9,791 nucleotides of DNA from Thermoprotei archaeon (GTDB taxonomy: Archaea; Thermoproteota; Thermoprotei_A; Sulfolobales; Ignisphaeraceae). The notes below the pieces were generated by a model. It was not told the origin of the DNA. It searched no databases and was given only the letters and a program-made list of their open reading frames with translations. How positions within the stretch are numbered: the stretch's first letter is position 1; each line of letters begins with the position of its first letter. Shown one piece after another: positions 1 through 3,956 of this stretch. The position numbers and the translations under genes are program-made. Where the stretch lies: assembly GCA_003661775.1 (NCBI GenBank), contig QMWT01000034.1, forward strand, positions 1 to 9,791, written 5' to 3'.

Positions 1-631
1 GTATAAGTCCCTTTAACAGATCTGGGTCTATACCTAGCGAGGATGCGAGGGTTCTTCTGGGAAAGCCTAGGTAAGGATTTATGAGAGTACCGTGGGGTAT
101 TCTGTGGATTTTACTGGGTTCTACACCCTGCCACTGAAGTTCAAATTCCTGTAGTATGCTGTGCACTATAACAGCATCAAAGATATTCAACAATTTCTGA
201 AACTTAGCCTCCTTATCACGTCCAGAGCTGGGGTGAAAGACTGTGTGCATCGTTATTACAGCTTTCTTAACAAGCTTTTCATCGCGTGCATCTCTAACTG
301 TTTTTATAAGACCTTGACCAGCACCGAAAATACCATATTCGTGCTGTACGTGTAGGATATTGACACCCCCTATAGCTGCCAGCGCATCCAATAGCTTTTC
401 GTATCCTCGGTCACCTTCATTGAATACTGGAACTACCTCTATGTTCAGCAATCGATCATGCCATGGCTCCGCGCCGTTACTGGTGGAGGTGAAGACTATG
501 ATGTCAAGCCATGGCGCTATGGACTTGAGAGCCGAGACAAGAAATCGAGTATACTCACCGACTCCACAATGCATAGGGGGATAACGCGATAAGAAGCCTA
601 TACGCAGTTTTCCCGTGAAACCCCCTCTCAA
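1..631 (-). CDS. Glycosyltransferase, GT4/GT-B type, N-terminal part (runs off left edge)
   Basis: About 210 residues of an open frame that leaves the window at base 1, so the C-terminal part is missing. It opens with a beta strand and glycine-rich turn typical of GT-B glycosyltransferases (FLSRYPPMHCGVGEYT, about residues 13-28). It continues with ILHVQHEYGIF (about 93-103), an ITMHT strand, a VHS strand and an IPHGT turn (about 178-182), which is the usual GT4 order leading into the nucleotide-sugar domain. Such enzymes transfer a sugar from a nucleotide donor to a lipid, protein or glycan, probably at the inner face of the membrane; donor and acceptor cannot be told here. The donor-binding half with the E-x7-E motif lies outside. 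The start is chosen as TTG at 631: an in-frame TAG sits at 661-659, no in-frame ATG lies between, and a GAGGAG ribosome binding site is 9 bases upstream. It follows the CorA-like gene on the same strand by 69 bases but has its own TATA box. Confidence 0.85.
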   Translation of the reverse strand, partial: MRGGFTGKLRIGFLSRYPPMHCGVGEYTRFLVSALKSIAPWLDIIVFTSTSNGAEPWHDRLLNIEVVPVFNEGDRGYEKLLDALAAIGGVNILHVQHEYGIFGAGQGLIKTVRDARDEKLVKKAVITMHTVFHPSSGRDKEAKFQKLLNIFDAVIVHSILQEFELQWQGVEPSKIHRIPHGTLINPYLGFPRRTLASSLGIDPDLLKGLI

Positions 632-640
632 GATACTGCG

Positions 641-646
641 CTCCTC
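641..646 (-). promoter_or_regulatory. Ribosome binding site for the glycosyltransferase (GAGGAG)
   Basis: A GAGGAG purine run ends 9 bases before the TTG at 631 on the minus strand. It decides the start, because the frame is closed upstream by TAG at 661-659 and offers no in-frame ATG or GTG in between. Confidence 0.6.
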
Positions 647-673
647 GTTCCCATTACACTATTCAGCTCAAAG

Positions 674-682
674 ATTTAAATA
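674..682 (-). promoter_or_regulatory. TATA box for the glycosyltransferase gene
   Basis: TATTTAAAT on the minus strand, just after the stop codon of the CorA-like gene. The normal archaeal spacing of about 25 bases places transcription start near 651-655, giving a leader of about 20 bases that includes the GAGGAG site. This suggests the glycosyltransferase is transcribed independently of the transporter. The placement is by eye, without a scored model. Confidence 0.5.
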
Positions 683-700
683 CCCTTGACTCCAAAATGG

Positions 701-1720
701 TCAGATCCAGCCCTTCTTCCTGAAGAGCAGAATCATTCCTATAACTATCGATAACATGGCTAGCAACATGAGTATGAGTCCATAAGGGTAGTCTAGCTTT
801 GGCATGTTCCAAAGGTTTGTATTTGAATTGAGGAACATGTTGCATACTCCTAAGATAAACATCAAGGGAATGAAGATACTTCCTATAATCGTGAGGAACT
901 TCATTATCTCAGTAAGTTTGATACTAGCACCAAACTGGTAGAGTTCCAGTAGATCAGAAATGCGTTCGCGACTCGTTTCCAATGCATCTATTGTTTCTAG
1001 TAGTAGATTTTGGATCTCCTTCATATGCTGGTATTCATCGCTATACTTGATAAAGGTCAGGAATTCATGCATTACCTCTCTAAGTCTCCACGAAGATCTT
1101 CTAATGTGCAGCAATCTTTGTTTAACGACCCTTAGCTCTTCGAGACAGTGCCTACCGGGGCTCGATACTACCTTATCCTCAAGTTGCTCTACCTTATTGT
1201 TCAACTTCTCTAGAAGCGATAAATAGGAATTCATAGCCTCCTCAAGTACTATTCTCAGTAAATGAATTGGCTTGCTGCATTCATTCACAGTCCGGTTAAC
1301 TATACGCGATAGCAACAAACTTCTTCTGCTTACCACAATAACGCTGTCTGGTCCAACGATCACGTGTATAGGTGTCATTGATTGGCGAACCGAATTACTA
1401 TTTTCAACGATCTCCATGCTTACCAAGGCGAACTTTCCAGCACGTCTAAATAGTGCAAAGAACTGTCTTGTACGGGAATAACCTTCCAAAGTGTGCACAA
1501 TGCTAAGTGGTATACCTAGCACTGATAGTACCTCTGTAATGCTTCCTGGATTCTCATCGACTAAGAATAGAGCAACCGGTTTTGAGGCCACTACCACATC
1601 CACCGCGTTTTCAACGATTTGAGGCTTGATCGATCTCCCTAACTCTATAAGAAGTATCGTCACACTACCGCCCCTTAGCCCCATCATAGAAACTTGTTTT
1701 AGAACTAAATCTTGGTTCAA
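701..1720 (-). CDS. CorA-like divalent metal ion transporter, divergent signature
   Basis: 339 residues, the usual CorA length. The N-terminal half resembles the CorA cytoplasmic alpha/beta domain. It is followed by long charged helices (about residues 130-270, with LLEKLNNKVEQLEDKV and LRVVKQRLLHIRRSSWRLREV) and LTEIMKFLTIIGSIFIPLMF leading into membrane segment 1 (about 272-292). Segment 2 is about 313-333, and the protein ends in the basic RKKGWI tail typical of CorA. CorA proteins are pentameric inner-membrane channels for Mg2+ and sometimes Co2+ or Ni2+. The YGMNF signature that normally closes segment 1 is replaced by GVCNMF, and the loop to MPKL is several residues longer, so ion selectivity cannot be assumed. 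The frame opens at TTG 1720, near the predicted transcription start. ATG at 1687 (residue 12) or the ATG directly after it is a good alternative, since no ribosome binding site is evident before either. Confidence 0.85.
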   Translation of the reverse strand: MNQDLVLKQVSMMGLRGGSVTILLIELGRSIKPQIVENAVDVVVASKPVALFLVDENPGSITEVLSVLGIPLSIVHTLEGYSRTRQFFALFRRAGKFALVSMEIVENSNSVRQSMTPIHVIVGPDSVIVVSRRSLLLSRIVNRTVNECSKPIHLLRIVLEEAMNSYLSLLEKLNNKVEQLEDKVVSSPGRHCLEELRVVKQRLLHIRRSSWRLREVMHEFLTFIKYSDEYQHMKEIQNLLLETIDALETSRERISDLLELYQFGASIKLTEIMKFLTIIGSIFIPLMFILGVCNMFLNSNTNLWNMPKLDYPYGLILMLLAMLSIVIGMILLFRKKGWI

Positions 1721-1741
1721 GAAGTTATGGTGATGTTTCGC

Positions 1742-1748
1742 AATTATA
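1742..1748 (-). promoter_or_regulatory. TATA box for the CorA-like gene
   Basis: TATAATT on the minus strand within the 93-bp divergent region between the transporter and the dehydratase pair. Transcription would start about 25 bases downstream, close to the TTG at 1720. That implies a leaderless message or one with a leader of about 33 bases if translation begins at ATG 1687. Confidence 0.45.
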
Positions 1749-1774
1749 CTCAGGCTTCTCTTTGCTTAATCAAA

Positions 1775-1781
1775 CATATTT
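1775..1781 (+). promoter_or_regulatory. Possible TATA box for the UxaA-family gene pair
   Basis: CATATTT, about 33-39 bases before the ATG at 1814, would give a transcript with a leader of only about 10 bases. No ribosome binding site precedes that ATG, which fits a leaderless or near-leaderless first gene. The box is weak, and TTAAT at 1766-1770 is an alternative. Confidence 0.3.
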
Positions 1782-1813
1782 CTTTCTCTGTCGATGTGTA
1801 TCGCAGATGCACT

Positions 1814-2116
1814 ATGGGAGAGACGAAGGTACTTGTCCTACATCCCGAAGACAATGTAGCGGTAGCTTTGACAGACCTTAGAAAAGGCGAGAAGATAAGG
1901 GTTGTGAAGAACGGCAGGGTCATAGAATTAGTTTTGAAGAGTGATGTGCCCTTCGGCCATAAGGTGGCTTTGGAAGATATTCCGAAGTGTGGCTATGTTG
2001 TGAAATACGGCAACCCCATAGGAAGGGCTAAGGTTCGAATCCAGAGAGGTGAGCATGTGCATGTTCGTAACCTCGAGAGCACGTATGTCAGAGATAGGGT
2101 GTGCAGAGATGAATAG
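1814..2116 (+). CDS. UxaA-family dehydratase small subunit (SAF domain)
   Basis: 100 residues matching the N-terminal SAF domain of altronate/galactarate dehydratases and the small subunit of (2R)-sulfolactate sulfo-lyase. Recognisable blocks are HPEDNVAVAL (10-19), VPFGHKVAL (45-53), YVVKYGNPIGRA (61-72) and GEHVHVRNLES (79-89). In relatives I recall, the last block usually reads HVHVHN or HVHTHN; here the final histidine is Arg85. This domain is thought to help form the active site and bind the carboxylate substrate with the large subunit. In many bacterial enzymes both parts are one polypeptide; here they are separate genes. ATG 1814 is preferred because the protein then begins directly with the conserved region. 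The frame is open upstream to 1712, and GTG 1796 is possible, but that stretch shows no family similarity. Its last 8 bases overlap the next gene, implying coupled translation. Confidence 0.88.
   Translation: MGETKVLVLHPEDNVAVALTDLRKGEKIRVVKNGRVIELVLKSDVPFGHKVALEDIPKCGYVVKYGNPIGRAKVRIQRGEHVHVRNLESTYVRDRVCRDE
2097..2101 (+). promoter_or_regulatory. Ribosome binding site of the large subunit (GGGTG)
   Basis: GGGTG lies inside the end of the small-subunit gene, 7 bases before ATG 2109. It selects this start over the in-frame ATGs at 2049 and 2085, whose extra residues are only the out-of-frame reading of the small-subunit gene. Confidence 0.65.
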
Positions 2117-3284
2117 TAGCGGTCAAAACTGGATTCTGGGCTTTGAGAGGCCTGACGGAAAAGTAGGGATAAGGAATCATGTTGCCGTAATACCTACAGT
2201 AGTATGTGCAACCGTCGTTGCCAGAAGAATAGCTATGAGTCTTCGTGGAGCTTCGTATGTCGATAACCAGTTTGGCTGCTCGCAGCTCGAACCTGATCTA
2301 GAGGTCACGTTCAGAACTCTCGCTGGTGTAGGCAGGAATCCTAACGTTGCATCAGTACTCTTAGTTAGTTTAGGATGCGAAGAATTACCCGTGGAGAAAC
2401 TTGCCGATACTATAGCTAGTAGTGGAAAGAGTGTCGAGGTAGTGGTTATACAGGAATGTGGAGGTACCACGAGTACAGTAGATAAAGGTGTTGCAGTTCT
2501 GAAGAGGTTAGTAGAGGAAGCATCCAGATTAAGACCTAGGAGATTTGATGTTTCATCGCTTGTGATAGGCGTTAAGTGCGGGGGTTCAGATGCTACATCG
2601 GGCATTGCAGCTAATCCTGTTGTAGGTTACGTTTCTGATAAGGTAGTAGATCTCGGGGGTACTATAGTAATGTCAGAGACTCCGGAGATGATAGGAGCTG
2701 AGCATGTGTTGATCAAGAGAATAGCGGAACCTGCTACGCGGGATAAACTTCTCGCCGCTATCAAGAGGTGGCTCAAGATAGCTGAAGAACGGGGGGTTGA
2801 TATCGTAGGAGCGCAACCGACGCGCGGTAACATAGCCGGTGGTATAACGACTATAGAAGAGAAGTCGCTCGGCGCGATCATAAAGGGAGGTAGTAGACCC
2901 ATAAGAGGAATCCTAGAGTACGCTGAAGAGATTAAAGGTAGGGGGCTCTACATTATGGATACCCCTGGAAACGATGCAATGTCATTGGCAGGCATGGTAG
3001 CAGGAGGAGCTCAGATGATACTATTCACTACGGGTAGAGGAACACCCTTAGGTAACCCCGTAGCACCCGTGATAAAGATCACGGGAAACCCCCATACCTA
3101 TGCTCGGATGAGGGAGAACATGGATTTCGATGCTAGTCCAGTTCTGCTAGGTCAAAAAACTGTAAGCGAAGTTGGTGAGCAGTTGTTCGAGTTAGTGCTA
3201 GAGGTTGCGAGAGGTAAGCTTACACGTGCAGAAGTTCTGGGTCATAATGAGTTTGTGATAAATAAAATCCTGCCGTCTTTATGA
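2109..3284 (+). CDS. UxaA-family dehydratase/lyase large subunit (altronate dehydratase-like)
   Basis: 391 residues from ATG 2109, the normal size of the catalytic part of altronate dehydratase (UxaA), galactarate dehydratase (GarD) and sulfolactate sulfo-lyase (SuyB). It opens with FERPDGKVGIRNHVAVIPTV. It has conserved cysteines in NQFGCSQ (Cys57), LGCEELP (Cys90), QECGGT (Cys117) and VKCGGSDATSG (Cys157). Other blocks are PTRGNIAGGITTIEEKSLGA, MDTPGNDAMSLAGM and TTGRGTPLGNPVAPVIKITGNP. The family removes water, or sulfite in SuyAB, from hydroxy acids using an iron-dependent site; some of these cysteines and nearby residues probably hold the metal. It overlaps the small-subunit gene by 8 bases, so the two surely form one complex. 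No sugar-acid dehydrogenase, kinase, aldolase or transporter lies beside it here, so the substrate (altronate, another aldonate or aldarate, or sulfolactate) stays open. It ends 20 bases from the convergent tRNA-Met gene. Confidence 0.9.
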   Translation: MNSSGQNWILGFERPDGKVGIRNHVAVIPTVVCATVVARRIAMSLRGASYVDNQFGCSQLEPDLEVTFRTLAGVGRNPNVASVLLVSLGCEELPVEKLADTIASSGKSVEVVVIQECGGTTSTVDKGVAVLKRLVEEASRLRPRRFDVSSLVIGVKCGGSDATSGIAANPVVGYVSDKVVDLGGTIVMSETPEMIGAEHVLIKRIAEPATRDKLLAAIKRWLKIAEERGVDIVGAQPTRGNIAGGITTIEEKSLGAIIKGGSRPIRGILEYAEEIKGRGLYIMDTPGNDAMSLAGMVAGGAQMILFTTGRGTPLGNPVAPVIKITGNPHTYARMRENMDFDASPVLLGQKTVSEVGEQLFELVLEVARGKLTRAEVLGHNEFVINKILPSL

Positions 3285-3304
3285 ATAATTATCAAGAATG
3301 AGAT

Positions 3305-3400
3305 TGGTGCCGCCGGCGGGATTTGAACCCGCGACAACCGGATCTCCCAGGTGTTCTCACCGTATGAGTCCGGCGCTCTGCCGGGCTGAGCTACGGCGGC
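3305..3400 (-). tRNA. tRNA-Met (CAU), elongator type, with intron; CCA encoded
   Basis: A full cloverleaf. The acceptor is GCCGCCG/CGGCGGC with discriminator A and a genomic CCA. The D arm is GCTC/GAGC, the anticodon stem CCGGA/TCCGG, the loop CTCATAA after removing 19 bases, the variable loop TTGTC, and the T arm GCGGG-TTCAAAT-CCCGC. The anticodon CAT is at 3364-3366. The mature RNA would be 77 nt with CCA. The initiator is excluded: the first pair is G-C, and the three G-C pairs expected in its anticodon stem are absent. A tRNA-Ile2 whose CAU wobble C is modified cannot be fully excluded, but the elongator Met identity fits the acceptor sequence better. It has its own TATA box and converges on the dehydratase gene. 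Confidence 0.93.
3344..3362 (-). other. 19-nt tRNA-Met intron at canonical position 37/38
   Basis: The precursor folds into a complete bulge-helix-bulge. The outer stem is CCGGA/TCCGG and the 4-bp central helix is CTCA/TGGG (with one wobble pair). The 5' bulge TAC is cut after TA, the inner hairpin is GGTG-AGAA-CACC, and the 3' bulge AGA is cut after AG. This is the substrate of the archaeal tRNA splicing endonuclease, and 37/38 is its standard site. Confidence 0.9.
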
Positions 3401-3428
3401 ACCCGCTACTTAATGAGTTAAGGAGTGA

Positions 3429-3438
3429 ACTTATAAGT
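3429..3438 (-). promoter_or_regulatory. TATA box of tRNA-Met
   Basis: The palindrome ACTTATAAGT is centred 33 bases upstream of the mature tRNA 5' end on the minus strand. That spacing would place transcription start a few bases ahead of the tRNA, leaving a short 5' leader for RNase P. The 80-bp gap between the two tRNA genes (3401-3480) holds nothing else that I can support. Confidence 0.6.
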
Positions 3439-3480
3439 GTAATGAGTAGCTGATGAGCGGGGAATAGTTAATAGCGGTTG

Positions 3481-3573
3481 TGGCGGGCCCGCCGGGATTT
3501 GAACCCGGGACCTCCGCGCGTATAGCTCTACGGGTTAAAAGCCCGCCGCTCTACCGGGCTGAGCTACGGGCCC
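3481..3573 (-). tRNA. tRNA-Lys (UUU) with variable-loop intron; CCA encoded
   Basis: The acceptor is GGGCCCG/CGGGCCC with discriminator G and a genomic CCA. The D arm is GCTC/GAGC, the anticodon stem GCGGG/CCCGT (a G-U pair at 27-43), the loop CTTTTAA with anticodon TTT at 3537-3539, and the T arm CCGGG-TTCAAAT-CCCGG. Between the anticodon stem and the T arm there are 21 bases instead of 5. Removing 16 leaves AGGTC, an ordinary class I variable loop, and a 77-nt mature RNA. Without splicing the RNA would have a class II-sized variable arm, which is not expected for tRNA-Lys. The gene is divergent from rpoH and has its own TATA box. Confidence 0.93.
3512..3527 (-). other. 16-nt non-canonical tRNA-Lys intron, probably at 45/46
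   Basis: Three 16-nt excisions give the same mature tRNA (after position 43, 44 or 45). Only the cut after 45 gives a bulge-helix-bulge-like fold. Its 4-bp helix is CCGT/GCGG (one wobble pair), the 5' bulge AGA is cut after AG, the short inner hairpin is GC-TATAC-GC, and the 3' bulge AGG is cut after AG. The outer helix is missing and the inner helix has only 2 bp, so this is a relaxed motif, as is common for introns outside 37/38. Confidence 0.75.
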
Positions 3574-3602
3574 TCCGCTCCATAAACTTTGAAGCATTCG
3601 GG

Positions 3603-3610
3603 TTTATTAA
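3603..3610 (-). promoter_or_regulatory. TATA box of tRNA-Lys
   Basis: TTAATAAA on the minus strand, centred about 33 bases upstream of the mature tRNA 5' end. This matches the spacing of the TATA box in front of tRNA-Met. The box is AT-rich on both strands and could also be read toward rpoH. Confidence 0.5.
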
Positions 3611-3628
3611 GCTTCTCTAGCATCAATG

Positions 3629-3643
3629 GGTGTGGGTAACACC
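3629..3643. repeat. Short inverted repeat in the tRNA-Lys/rpoH intergenic region
   Basis: GGTGT and ACACC flank a 5-base spacer in the 128-bp divergent region, directly before an AT-rich stretch (3643-3651) that could be the rpoH TATA box. It could be a small regulator site, but five base pairs can easily arise by chance. Confidence 0.2.
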
Positions 3644-3651
3644 TATTTACT
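3643..3651 (+). promoter_or_regulatory. Possible TATA box for the rpoH-rpoB-rpoA1 operon
   Basis: CTATTTACT in the tRNA-Lys/rpoH spacer would start transcription near 3672, about 30 bases before the rpoH ATG, leaving room for the ribosome binding site at 3684-3692. The match is imperfect. The AT-rich stretch at 3602-3611 is a second candidate and would give a longer leader. Confidence 0.3.
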
Positions 3652-3683
3652 CTGTACCTACATACCTAAGCTCTAGGCCTAAT

Positions 3684-3692
3684 GGAGAGGTG
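3684..3692 (+). promoter_or_regulatory. Ribosome binding site of rpoH (GGAGAGGTG)
   Basis: GGAGAGGTG contains the archaeal core GGTG, 9 bases before ATG 3702. It fixes the start of rpoH and shows that this first gene of the operon has a leader. Confidence 0.7.
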
Positions 3693-3701
3693 TAGCATTG
3701 T

Positions 3702-3956
3702 ATGTCCCTTTCAAAAGATATGCTCAGGAAGATACTAGAGCACGAACTAGTGCCTAAGCATGAGATAGCTTCACCGGAGGAGGCGGCCAGGGTGCTGAAA
3801 CTGTACGGAATAAAGCCAGAGGAGCTTCCGTGGATAAGAGTTTCAGACCCAGTAGTTAGAGCTATAGGGGCTAAGCCAGGGGATATAGTGAAGATAGTGC
3901 GGAAGAGTCCAACGGCAGGCGAAATAGTTGTGTATAGATATGTCGTGCCGGGTTGA
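3702..3956 (+). CDS. rpoH: DNA-directed RNA polymerase subunit H (Rpo5, Rpb5 homologue)
   Basis: 84 residues, the typical size of archaeal RpoH, which corresponds to the C-terminal assembly domain of eukaryotic Rpb5. Diagnostic stretches are LVPKHEIASPEEA near residue 16, ELPWIRVSDPVVRAIGAKPGD in the middle and the C-terminal IVKIVRKSPTAGEIVVYRYVV. The subunit sits at the lower jaw of the polymerase, contacting RpoA2 and downstream DNA. It is the first gene of the polymerase operon. Its TGA stop lies inside TTGA, whose TTG is the upstream-most possible start of rpoB, so the two are translationally linked or nearly so. The gene is divergent from tRNA-Lys across 128 bases. Confidence 0.97.
   Translation: MSLSKDMLRKILEHELVPKHEIASPEEAARVLKLYGIKPEELPWIRVSDPVVRAIGAKPGDIVKIVRKSPTAGEIVVYRYVVPG

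Noticed and set aside
161..584. Plus-strand open frames over the left-edge glycosyltransferase region
   Set aside because: They are low-complexity shadows of the minus-strand gene, which reads as a recognisable glycosyltransferase without interruption.
1729..1736. GTGATGTT in the divergent region, resembling a C box
   Set aside because: No matching CTGA D box lies on the same strand at the expected distance.
1712..1813. A longer N-terminus for the small subunit, starting as far up as 1712
   Set aside because: It would cross the divergent promoter region and overlap the CorA-like start. The conserved SAF domain begins right after ATG 1814.
2049..2108. A 20-residue N-terminal extension of the dehydratase large subunit from ATG 2049
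   Set aside because: It lies wholly inside the small-subunit gene in another frame, shows no family similarity, and the GGGTG site at 2097-2101 points to ATG 2109.
3450..3457. CTGATGAG between the tRNA genes, resembling a C box of a C/D guide RNA
   Set aside because: The first base does not fit RTGATGA, and no D box (CTGA) or internal D'/C' pair is found at the right distance on this strand.
3528..3566. tRNA-Lys read as a class II tRNA with a long variable arm
   Set aside because: Class II arms are confined to Leu and Ser (and some Tyr) tRNAs. Removing 16 bases gives an exact class I variable loop and a bulge-helix-bulge-like fold.
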